Assembly: GCA_007123425.1 (NCBI GenBank)
Contig: SKLC01000406.1
Span: 1-9,490, forward strand
DNA: 9,490 bases
Source: Nitriliruptoraceae bacterium
GTDB taxonomy: Bacteria; Actinomycetota; Nitriliruptoria; Nitriliruptorales; Nitriliruptoraceae
Reading direction: 5' to 3'
The first letter of the stretch is position 1, and every line of letters starts with the position of its first letter. Below the pieces are notes generated by a model. The model saw only the letters and a program-made list of their open reading frames with translations. It ran no database searches and had not been told where the DNA came from. Shown piece after piece: positions 1 to 6,276 of the stretch. The position numbers were made by a program, and so were the translations under genes.

Positions 1-1781
1 CGGACGTCGAGGCGGTGGCGCGCATGGCCGGGGTGCTCGCGCCCCGAGGGCCCGACGGCGCCGGCGTGCACGCGGCCGGGCCGGTGGCGCTCGCGCATCG
101 GCGGCTGAAGGTCATCGACCTGTCCGCCTGCGGCGACCAGCCCATGGTCGATCCCCACCTCGGCGTGACCCTGGTCTTCAACGGCTGCGTCTACAACTAC
201 CGCGAGCTCCGGGAGCAGCTCGAGCGTGACCACGGGCACCGGTTCTTCTCCACCTCGGACACGGAGGTGGCGCTCAAGGCCTACCACGCCTTCGGCGACC
301 GCTTCGTGGACCACCTGCAGGGCATGTTCGCCTTCGCCCTGTACGACCGCGACCGGGAGCGGACCCTCCTCGGCCGCGACCGCTTCGGGATCAAGCCGCT
401 CTACCTCGTCGAGGACGCCGACCGCCTGCGCTTCGCCTCGTCGCTGCCGTCGCTGCTCGCCGGCGGTGGCGTCGACACCTCGATCGACCCGGTGGCACTG
501 CACCACTACCTCACGTTCCACTCGGTGGTCCCTGCGCCTCGCACGATCCTCGCGGGCGTGCGCAAGCTTCCGCCCGCCACCACGCTGGCGATCGAGGCGG
601 ACGGATCCCGCCGCGCCGTCGAGTACTGGCAGCCCGACTTCACGCGCGATCCCGCGCGGGCCCACTGGACGGCGAGCGACTGGGAGGAGGCGGTCCTCGA
701 CGTGCTGCGCCGCGCGGTCCGTCGTCGCCTCGTCGCCGACGTCGACGTCGGCGTGCTGCTCTCCGGGGGGCTGGACTCCTCGCTGGCCGTGGGCCTGCTG
801 GCCGAGGAGGGCCAGCGTGGGCTGGCGACGTTCTCGATCGGCTTCGAGTCCGTCGGGGGGCGCCAAGGCGACGAGTTCACGTACTCCGACATCGTCGCGG
901 AGCGCTTCGGCACCGACCACCACGTGCTGCGGGTCGGCACCGACCGGATGCTGCCGGCGCTCGACGGCGCCATCGGGGCGATGAGCGAGCCGATGGTCTC
1001 GCACGACGCGGTGGCCTTCTATCTGCTCAGCCAGGAGGTCAGCCGCCACGTCAAGGTCGTGCAGTCGGGCCAGGGCGCGGACGAGGTCTTCGCCGGCTAC
1101 CACTGGTACCCGCCGATGCAGGCGCTCACTTCCGAGCTGGGCACCCACGACCGCCAGCGCCTCGTCGCGGCGGCGGTGGAGCGCTACGCCGAAGCGTTCT
1201 TCGACCGGCACCACGCCGACATGGCCACGGTGCTGCGCCCCGACCACCGGATCACCGAGGACGTCTCGCGGGCGCTGGTCGCCGACCACTTCGCCATGCC
1301 GGGCGCCCAGACCGCGACGGACATGGCGCTGCGGCTCGACTCCCAGGTGATGCTGGTCGACGACCCGGTCAAGCGGGTGGACAACATGACGATGGCCTTC
1401 GGTCTCGAGGCGCGCGTGCCGTTCCTCGACCACGAGGTCCTCGACGTCGCCGCTCGCATCCCGCCGGAGCTCAAGCTCGCCCAGGGCGGCAAGGGCGTGC
1501 TCAAGGACGCCGCCCGCCGCCTGCTGCCGCCCGAGGTCATCGACCGCCCCAAGGGCTACTTCCCGGTGCCGGCGCTCACCCACCTGCAGGGGCCCTACCT
1601 CGAGCTGGTGCGGGATGCGCTGTCGGCGCCCGAGGCCCGCGAGCGCGGCCTCTTCCGCCCCGAGTACGTGCAGCGGCTGCTGGCCGAGCCCAACGCCGAG
1701 CTCACCCCGCTGGGAGGCAACAAGCTGTGGCAGCTCGGGCTGCTCGAGCTGTGGCTCCAGCGCCACGGCGTGCGCCCGTGA
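1..1781 (+). CDS. asnO: NAGGN amidotransferase, asparagine synthetase B-like (5' partial)
   Basis: Class II glutamine amidotransferase fused to an asparagine-synthetase domain. In the NAGGN pathway, known from Sinorhizobium meliloti and Pseudomonas, this enzyme turns the C-terminal carboxyl of N-acetylglutaminylglutamine into an amide, using ATP and glutamine in the cytoplasm. Visible motifs: RGPDGAG (45-65) and FNGCVYNY (177-200) of the glutaminase domain, where the Cys after NG is, from memory, typical of the NAGGN subfamily and unlike the Glu of ordinary AsnB; the PP-loop SGGLDSS (762-782); SGQGADE (1065-1085); and the C-terminal GLEARVPFLDHE and RPKGYFPVP stretches. The frame is open to the window edge and reads DVEAVARMAG before the first in-window GTG (15), so that GTG is not the true start. 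Probably 15-20 codons, including the catalytic N-terminal Cys, lie outside. The gene ends 26 nt before ngg and is surely co-transcribed with it. The substrate is inferred from this neighbour and subfamily resemblance; a generic AsnB is the alternative. Confidence 0.9.
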   Translation, partial: DVEAVARMAGVLAPRGPDGAGVHAAGPVALAHRRLKVIDLSACGDQPMVDPHLGVTLVFNGCVYNYRELREQLERDHGHRFFSTSDTEVALKAYHAFGDRFVDHLQGMFAFALYDRDRERTLLGRDRFGIKPLYLVEDADRLRFASSLPSLLAGGGVDTSIDPVALHHYLTFHSVVPAPRTILAGVRKLPPATTLAIEADGSRRAVEYWQPDFTRDPARAHWTASDWEEAVLDVLRRAVRRRLVADVDVGVLLSGGLDSSLAVGLLAEEGQRGLATFSIGFESVGGRQGDEFTYSDIVAERFGTDHHVLRVGTDRMLPALDGAIGAMSEPMVSHDAVAFYLLSQEVSRHVKVVQSGQGADEVFAGYHWYPPMQALTSELGTHDRQRLVAAAVERYAEAFFDRHHADMATVLRPDHRITEDVSRALVADHFAMPGAQTATDMALRLDSQVMLVDDPVKRVDNMTMAFGLEARVPFLDHEVLDVAARIPPELKLAQGGKGVLKDAARRLLPPEVIDRPKGYFPVPALTHLQGPYLELVRDALSAPEARERGLFRPEYVQRLLAEPNAELTPLGGNKLWQLGLLELWLQRHGVRP

Positions 1782-1793
1782 CCGGGCCGACCC

Positions 1794-1800
1794 AGGAGGA
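1794..1800 (+). promoter_or_regulatory. Ribosome binding site that sets the ngg start
   Basis: AGGAGGA lies 7 nt before the ATG at 1808, an almost ideal Shine-Dalgarno match and spacing. It favours ATG 1808 over the longer in-frame opening at 1727, whose extra 27 codons overlap the end of asnO and give only an Ala/Arg-rich stretch. Confidence 0.75.
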
Positions 1801-1807
1801 CGGTGCG

Positions 1808-3613
1808 ATGAGCGCCGACCAGGACCGGCACCCACCCGGCACCCGCGAGCCCGCCGGCCAGGCTGGTGCGCCGCTCGACGAGGAGGGCCTGTCCACGCGC
1901 ACCTGGGGGGAGCGCCCCGACCATCTCACCCGGGAGGTCCAGCCCGACGTGGCCCTGGAGTGCGGGTGGGGGCGGCTGCTGTTCGGCCAGACCTTCGCCT
2001 CCCACGAGGATCTGGTGGCCGAGATCGCCCGTGAGGAGCCGGGTCGCCGCGACATCTGCCTCTACGTCCACGAGCCGCACGTGCTGGTCAGCAGGGCGCC
2101 CCAGGAGCTCTTCCTCGACCCCAGCCACACCTACCGGCTGCGGCTCGAGCGCCACCGCACCGGCCGCGAGGCGGTGGGGCTGGTGATCCGCGAGCTCGCC
2201 GACGAGGCCGACGCGGAGGCGCTCAACCGCCTGCTGAGCACCAACGGGATGGTGACGGCGCCGACGGCGACGCTGCTGGCCAATCGCGACGCGCCGGAGT
2301 TCGTCTACCTCCTCGCCGAGGACGAGGACACCGGCGAGGTGGTGGGCACCGTCACCGGGGTCGACCACCGCAACGCGTTCGACGACCCCGAGCACGGCAG
2401 CTCGCTGTGGTGCCTGGCGATCAGCCCGCAGACCTCCCGCCCCGGGGTCGGCAAGGCCCTGGTGCGGGCGCTGGCCGACCGTCTCGCGGAGCGCGGCCGC
2501 GCCTACATCGACCTCTCCGTCATGCACGACAACGCCCCGGCGATCCGGCTCTACGAGCGCCTGGGGTTCGTTCGGGTCCCCGTCTTCAGCGTCAAGCGCA
2601 AGAACCCCATCAACGAGCGGCTCTTCTCGGCCCAGCCCGCCGAGGGGCTCGCCGACCTCAACCCCTACGCGCGCATCGTCGCCGACGAGGCGCTGCGGCG
2701 CGGCATCACCGTCGAGGTCGTCGACGCCGAGGGGGGCTTCCTCAAGCTCTCCCACGGGGGGAGGTCGATCCACACCCGTGAGTCGCTGTCGGAGCTGACC
2801 ACGGCGGTGGCGATGAGCCGCTGCGACGACAAGCGCATCACCCGCCGCCTGCTGCAGCGCACCGGCCTGCGCGTGGCCCGGGGGCGCGTGGCTAGCGACG
2901 ACGAGGCCGACGAGCAGCTGCTGTCCGAGCTCGGCGAGCTCGTGGTCAAGCCCGCACGGGGCGAGCAGGGCCGGGGCATCACCGTCGGCGTGCACACGAC
3001 CGAGCAGCTGCGCGCCGCCATCGCCCACGCCCGCTCCTGCGGGTCGCCCGAGGTGCTGCTCGAGGAGCGGGTCGAGGGCACCGACCTGCGGGTGCTGGTG
3101 ATCTCGGGCGAGGTCGTGGCCGCGGCGGTGCGCCGGCCCGCGACCGTGGTGGGCACCGGCCACCACACGGTCGGCGAGCTCATCGCGACCGCCTCACGGC
3201 GGCGCGCGGCGACCACGGGCGGGGAGAGCGAGATTCCGCTGGATGCCGCCACCGAGGCCACGGTCGCCGAGGCGGGGCTGTCGCTGTCCGACGTGCTCGA
3301 GGAGGGCCGGGCGCTGGCGGTGCGGCGCACCGCGAACCTCCACACCGGGGGCACCATCCACGACGTCACCCAGCGACTGCACCCGCATCTGGCCAGCGTC
3401 GCGATGCGCGCCGCCGAGGTCCTCGACGTGCCCGTGGTCGGCATCGACATGCTGGTCGACGACCCCGCCCAGGAGGACTACGTGGTGGTGGAGGCCAACG
3501 AGCGCCCCGGCCTGGCCAACCACGAGCCCCAGCCCACCGCCGAGCGCTTCGTCGACCTGCTCTTCCCGGGCACGCGCGCCGTTCCCCGCAACTGGCGGCC
3601 CGGGGCGGGCTGA
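1808..3613 (+). CDS. ngg: N-acetylglutaminylglutamine synthetase (GNAT + ATP-grasp)
   Basis: Bifunctional cytoplasmic enzyme of 601 aa that makes N-acetylglutaminylglutamine, the precursor of the osmoprotectant NAGGN. The N-terminal part (about 1-90) holds a subfamily-specific region. A GNAT acetyltransferase domain follows at about 110-265, with the acetyl-CoA loop R211-PGVG-K216 and the typical ending NAPAIRLYERLGF. A RimK/cyanophycin-synthetase-like ATP-grasp ligase covers about 300-595: DDK at 340-342, VVKPARGEQGRG with K381, LLEERVEGTDLR with E419/E420, and the metal-binding stretch VEANERPG with E562 and N564. By family knowledge the GNAT domain acetylates glutamine and the ligase adds the second glutamine; the order of steps is not visible here. 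The start at ATG 1808 is chosen on its strong ribosome binding site. It is the second gene after asnO, and its stop codon is one base from the stop of the convergent rhomboid gene. Domain architecture and length match the family closely; no damage is seen. Confidence 0.92.
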   Translation: MSADQDRHPPGTREPAGQAGAPLDEEGLSTRTWGERPDHLTREVQPDVALECGWGRLLFGQTFASHEDLVAEIAREEPGRRDICLYVHEPHVLVSRAPQELFLDPSHTYRLRLERHRTGREAVGLVIRELADEADAEALNRLLSTNGMVTAPTATLLANRDAPEFVYLLAEDEDTGEVVGTVTGVDHRNAFDDPEHGSSLWCLAISPQTSRPGVGKALVRALADRLAERGRAYIDLSVMHDNAPAIRLYERLGFVRVPVFSVKRKNPINERLFSAQPAEGLADLNPYARIVADEALRRGITVEVVDAEGGFLKLSHGGRSIHTRESLSELTTAVAMSRCDDKRITRRLLQRTGLRVARGRVASDDEADEQLLSELGELVVKPARGEQGRGITVGVHTTEQLRAAIAHARSCGSPEVLLEERVEGTDLRVLVISGEVVAAAVRRPATVVGTGHHTVGELIATASRRRAATTGGESEIPLDAATEATVAEAGLSLSDVLEEGRALAVRRTANLHTGGTIHDVTQRLHPHLASVAMRAAEVLDVPVVGIDMLVDDPAQEDYVVVEANERPGLANHEPQPTAERFVDLLFPGTRAVPRNWRPGAG

Positions 3614-3614
3614 G

Positions 3615-4562
3615 CTACGGGCGCAGCACCGCCTCGACGATGCCGGCCGACAGCGCGATCGCCAGCGCGACCATCACCACCGCCGCGACCACCGCCAGGG
3701 CGGTGGCACGTCGGCTGCGCTCGTGCTCGACGAAGACCAGCTTGCCCACCGCCATGCCCGACAGCAGCCCACCCACGTGGCCCCCCACCGAGATCCCCGG
3801 CAGGAAGAACGTGATCGCGAGGTTGAGCAGCACCAGCGTGCCGATGTCGGTGCGCCACGGGTTGATCCCGCGGTTGCGCAGGCCCACCACCGCCGCGCCC
3901 ATCAGGGCGAAGACCGCACCCGATGCGCCGATGGTCGGGATCCCGGGGTTGCTGGTCAGCACCTCGCCCAGGACGGGCACGTCGGCCAGCGGCGTGGTCC
4001 ACAGCCACGACAGCAGCACCACACCGAGGCCGCCACCGGCCAGGCCGGCCGCGTAGAGCGCGGCGAAGCGGGCGTGCCCGAGGACCGGCTCGAGCATCTG
4101 GCCGAGCATCCACAGCAGGAAGGCGTTGAAGCCCACGTGCATCAGGTTGGCGTGGAGGAACCCGCTGGTGACCAGCAGCCAGGGCTCGCCGAGCAGCCGG
4201 GCGAGCTCAGGGGCCTCATACCACGGTGCCGCCGCGTCCAGCAGCTCGACCCCGGAGGGGACCAGCAGGAACGGGCGGAGCCCGAAGCGGCCGGAGAGCT
4301 CCGGCACGGCCATGCTCGCGACGAAGATCACCGCGATCACACCCACCAGGCCCTTGGTCACCAGGAAGTCGGGCAGCAGCTCCCGCACGTGACGCACACG
4401 TTGGCCGCCTGCCGCGCACTCGGGGCACTGGTAGCCCACCGGTGCCTCGATCGCGTCGTCGGAGCAGATCGGCCGCTCGCACCGCGAGCACCGCAGCAGC
4501 GCCGGCCGGTCCGGATGGCGGTAGCAGGCCGGCTGCTCGGTCTGGGGGTCGTGCTCGCTCAC
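3615..4562 (-). CDS. Rhomboid family intramembrane serine protease with N-terminal zinc finger
   Basis: Polytopic membrane protease of 315 aa expected to cleave transmembrane substrates within the bilayer. The cytoplasmic N-terminus carries a B-box-like zinc finger: C13-x2-H16, C25-x2-C28, C33 and C46-x2-C49, with Asp where the partner of C33 would be (D36). Hydrophobic segments lie near 70-88, 140-157, 164-187, 209-228, 239-255, 258-277 and 287-311. The rhomboid fold is shown by H137-x4-H142-x3-N146, the catalytic Ser in GASGA (S214) and the catalytic His in the GGHVGG helix (H262), so the active site is intact. A seventh helix follows the six-helix core, as in many rhomboids. The start is GTG (4560-4562) with a weak AGAGG complementary to 4568-4572; no in-frame ATG gives a better start. 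It is convergent with ngg and divergent from the AAA+ gene. Its substrate is unknown and the neighbours give no hint. Confidence 0.92.
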   Translation of the reverse strand: MSEHDPQTEQPACYRHPDRPALLRCSRCERPICSDDAIEAPVGYQCPECAAGGQRVRHVRELLPDFLVTKGLVGVIAVIFVASMAVPELSGRFGLRPFLLVPSGVELLDAAAPWYEAPELARLLGEPWLLVTSGFLHANLMHVGFNAFLLWMLGQMLEPVLGHARFAALYAAGLAGGGLGVVLLSWLWTTPLADVPVLGEVLTSNPGIPTIGASGAVFALMGAAVVGLRNRGINPWRTDIGTLVLLNLAITFFLPGISVGGHVGGLLSGMAVGKLVFVEHERSRRATALAVVAAVVMVALAIALSAGIVEAVLRP

Positions 4563-4735
4563 ATGGGCCTCTGGCGGATGGGCGACCCGTGCACGGTCGC
4601 CGGTGGGCGCGCCTCGGCGCAGTCGGGCGCCGGGAAGGTACCCGGAGGCGTCCGCTGACCCGTTCGACCACGAACTCGCGCCACATGGCCAGCGCCCTTG
4701 CCCATAGGCTGACCCGGTAGGGAGAGGAGCACGAC
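4563..4735. promoter_or_regulatory. Divergent intergenic region, presumed promoters for rhomboid and AAA+ genes
   Basis: The 173 nt between two divergent starts must hold at least one promoter. Toward the AAA+ gene, TAGGCT (4705-4710) fits an actinobacterial TAnnnT -10 box and would give a short leader of about 20 nt, but no convincing -35 lies upstream. A short palindrome, CCGGGAAGGTACCCGG (4630-4645; 5-bp arms, 6-nt centre), lies in the middle and on the minus strand contains TACCTT, another TAnnnT match that could serve the rhomboid gene. All of these are weak matches in GC-rich DNA. Confidence 0.3.
4721..4729 (+). promoter_or_regulatory. Ribosome binding site supporting the GTG start of the AAA+ gene
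   Basis: GGAGAGGAG ends 6 nt before the GTG at 4736. It is the best Shine-Dalgarno match near the start, and it supports a GTG start giving MERPTTLAGLREL, a reasonable N-terminus for the family. Confidence 0.65.
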
Positions 4736-6142
4736 GTGGAGCGACCGACGACGCTGGCCGGGCTGCGCGAGCTGGGATTGCCGGACCGCTCGGTCAAGGC
4801 CGAGCTGCGCGACAACCTCGTCGCCCGGCTGCGCGACGGCCGACCCCCCACGACCGGGGTGGTCGGCTACGACGACACCGTGCTGCCGGAGCTCGAGCGG
4901 GCGCTGCTGGCCGGTCAGGACCTCATCCTCCTCGGGGAGCGCGGGCAGGCCAAGACGCGCATCATCCGGGGGCTGATGGCGCTGCTCGACGAGGAGGCGC
5001 CCGCCGTCGACGGATGCGAGATCAACTGCGATCCCCGCCATCCCACGTGCGTCGCCTGTCGCCGCCGCGCCGCGGAGCTCGGCGACGAGCTGCCGGTGGT
5101 CTTCATCGACCGCGAGCGACGCTTCGCCGAGAAGCTGGCCACCCCCGACATCTCCGTGGCCGACCTCATCGGCGACGTGGACCCGATCAAGGTCGCCGAG
5201 GGCCGCACGCTGGGTGACGAGGAGACCATCCACTGGGGCCTGGTGCCGCGCCACAACCGCGGCATCGTCGGGATCAACGAGCTGCCGGACCTGCCGGAGC
5301 GCATCCAGGTGGCGCTGCTCAACGTCCTCGAGGAGCGCGACGTGCAGGTCCGGGGCTACGCGCTGCGCCTGCCGCTGGACGTCCTGCTGGTGGCCACCGC
5401 CAACCCGGACGACTACACCAACCGCGGCCGGATCATCTCGCCGCTCAAGGACCGCTTCGGCGCCCAGGTGCGCACCCACTACCCCCGCACGGTCGACGAG
5501 GAGATCGCGATCGTCCACGCGGAGGCGTCCGAGCCGCCGGCGGGCATCGAGGTCCATGTGCCGCGCGCCTACGACGAGGTGCTGGCCGAGCTGGTGGCGG
5601 AGCTGCGGGCGAGCCCCGAGGTCAACCAGCGCTCGGGGGTGTCGGTGCGCTTCACCATCGGCGCGCACGAGACGCTGGTGGCCGGCGCGGTGCGCCGTGC
5701 GGTCCGTCGCAACACCGACCTGGCCGTGCCGCGGGTGGTCGATCTGCGGGCGGTCGTGCCCACCGCGCTGGGCCGCATCGAGTTCGAGATGCTCGAGGAG
5801 GGCCGGGAGGCCGAGGTCGTCGACCGCGCCCTGGGCCATGCGCTGTTGCGCGTGTGGCGCCGCCATCTGGCCGGCGAGGACTTCAGCGCGCTCGTGGACC
5901 GCTTCGACGCCGAGCAGCTGGCCGTCGACACCGACGAGCTGATGACCGGTGCCGAGGTGCTGGAGGCCTTCGGCGGTCGGATCGACGGGCTGGCCCGGTG
6001 GATGGACCACCTGGGCGAGCACGGCGAGGACCCCGAGATCGCTGCCAGCATCGTCGAGCTCGTCCTGGAGGGCCTGCATCTCGGCCGGCGCCTCAACCGC
6101 GACGACGTGGGCCTGGGCGCGGCCCGCTACGGCCACGTCTGA
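4736..6142 (+). CDS. MoxR/magnesium-chelatase-like AAA+ ATPase, VWA partner
   Basis: Cytoplasmic AAA+ ATPase of 468 aa, in the group often labelled 'magnesium chelatase' or 'sigma-54-interacting' in actinobacterial genomes. No true chelatase or regulator role is shown here. Motifs: Walker A GERGQAKT (67-74, K73); the conserved stretch KLATPDISVADLIGDVDPIK (133-152); a Walker-B-like GIVGINELPDL in which the usual Asp is Asn (N181) before E182; sensor-1 region VATANPDD (219-226); and a likely arginine finger in LKDRFG (R240). The lid and C-terminal helical region (about 270-468) has no metal-binding or DNA-binding motif I recognise. Between Walker A and the KLATPD stretch are four Cys (C94, C98, C105, C108) that could bind a metal. 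It probably forms a hexameric ring that acts with the downstream VWA protein, like ChlI with ChlD or MoxR with its VWA partners; the target is unknown. Family assignment is sure, cellular role is not. Confidence 0.88.
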   Translation: MERPTTLAGLRELGLPDRSVKAELRDNLVARLRDGRPPTTGVVGYDDTVLPELERALLAGQDLILLGERGQAKTRIIRGLMALLDEEAPAVDGCEINCDPRHPTCVACRRRAAELGDELPVVFIDRERRFAEKLATPDISVADLIGDVDPIKVAEGRTLGDEETIHWGLVPRHNRGIVGINELPDLPERIQVALLNVLEERDVQVRGYALRLPLDVLLVATANPDDYTNRGRIISPLKDRFGAQVRTHYPRTVDEEIAIVHAEASEPPAGIEVHVPRAYDEVLAELVAELRASPEVNQRSGVSVRFTIGAHETLVAGAVRRAVRRNTDLAVPRVVDLRAVVPTALGRIEFEMLEEGREAEVVDRALGHALLRVWRRHLAGEDFSALVDRFDAEQLAVDTDELMTGAEVLEAFGGRIDGLARWMDHLGEHGEDPEIAASIVELVLEGLHLGRRLNRDDVGLGAARYGHV

Positions 6143-6155
6143 CCGCACGGCGCCA

Positions 6156-6179
6156 CGGGGCCGTCGCCCGCCGGCCCCG
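6156..6179 (+). other. Intercistronic hairpin between AAA+ and VWA genes
   Basis: CGGGGCCG (6156-6163) and CGGCCCCG (6172-6179) form a perfect 8-bp stem around an 8-nt loop, starting 14 nt after the AAA+ stop. No T-run follows, so full termination is doubtful. It could be an attenuator or a 3'-end stabiliser that sets different levels of the two proteins. In DNA of this GC content an 8-bp inverted repeat may also arise by chance. Confidence 0.3.
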
Positions 6180-6187
6180 GGCACCCG

Positions 6188-6237
6188 ACCGCACACGCCA
6201 CCGCACACGACCTCCTCCTGGATCCCGCACACCGCAC
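6188..6237 (+). repeat. Short direct repeats ACCGCACACG in the AAA+/VWA gap
   Basis: ACCGCACACG occurs at 6188-6197 and again at 6200-6209, 12 nt apart. CCGCACACC follows at 6225-6233, in phase with the 12-nt period, and a further CCGCAC at 6232-6237. The set lies within the 134-nt gap ahead of the VWA ribosome binding site. It might be a protein-binding array or simple slippage of C/A-rich DNA; no known binding motif is recognised. Confidence 0.35.
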
Positions 6238-6276
6238 CGGCCCACGTAGGACACCGCTCACGACGAGGACGAGCAC

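Noticed and set aside
15..17. GTG as the start of asnO
   Set aside because: Family-like sequence (DVEAVARMAG) continues upstream to the window edge, and the catalytic N-terminal Cys is missing, so the gene is truncated by the window.
1727..1807. 27-codon upstream extension of ngg
   Set aside because: It overlaps the end of asnO, lacks a ribosome binding site and encodes Ala/Arg-rich sequence; ATG 1808 with AGGAGGA is better.
1595..3166. 523-codon open frame on the minus strand opposite asnO and ngg
   Set aside because: It is antisense to two clearly recognised genes; its product is a Gly/Ala/His/Arg/Val-rich string without domain motifs, a typical shadow in high-GC DNA.
3243..4658. 471-codon plus-strand frame overlapping the end of ngg and the rhomboid gene
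   Set aside because: It runs out of frame through ngg and antisense to rhomboid; Arg/Pro- and Gln/His-rich sequence without domains.
4559..6232. 557-codon open frame on the minus strand opposite the AAA+ gene
   Set aside because: It is a shadow of a gene with intact Walker motifs; the translation is low-complexity (Gln/His/Val/Asp) and resembles no family I know.
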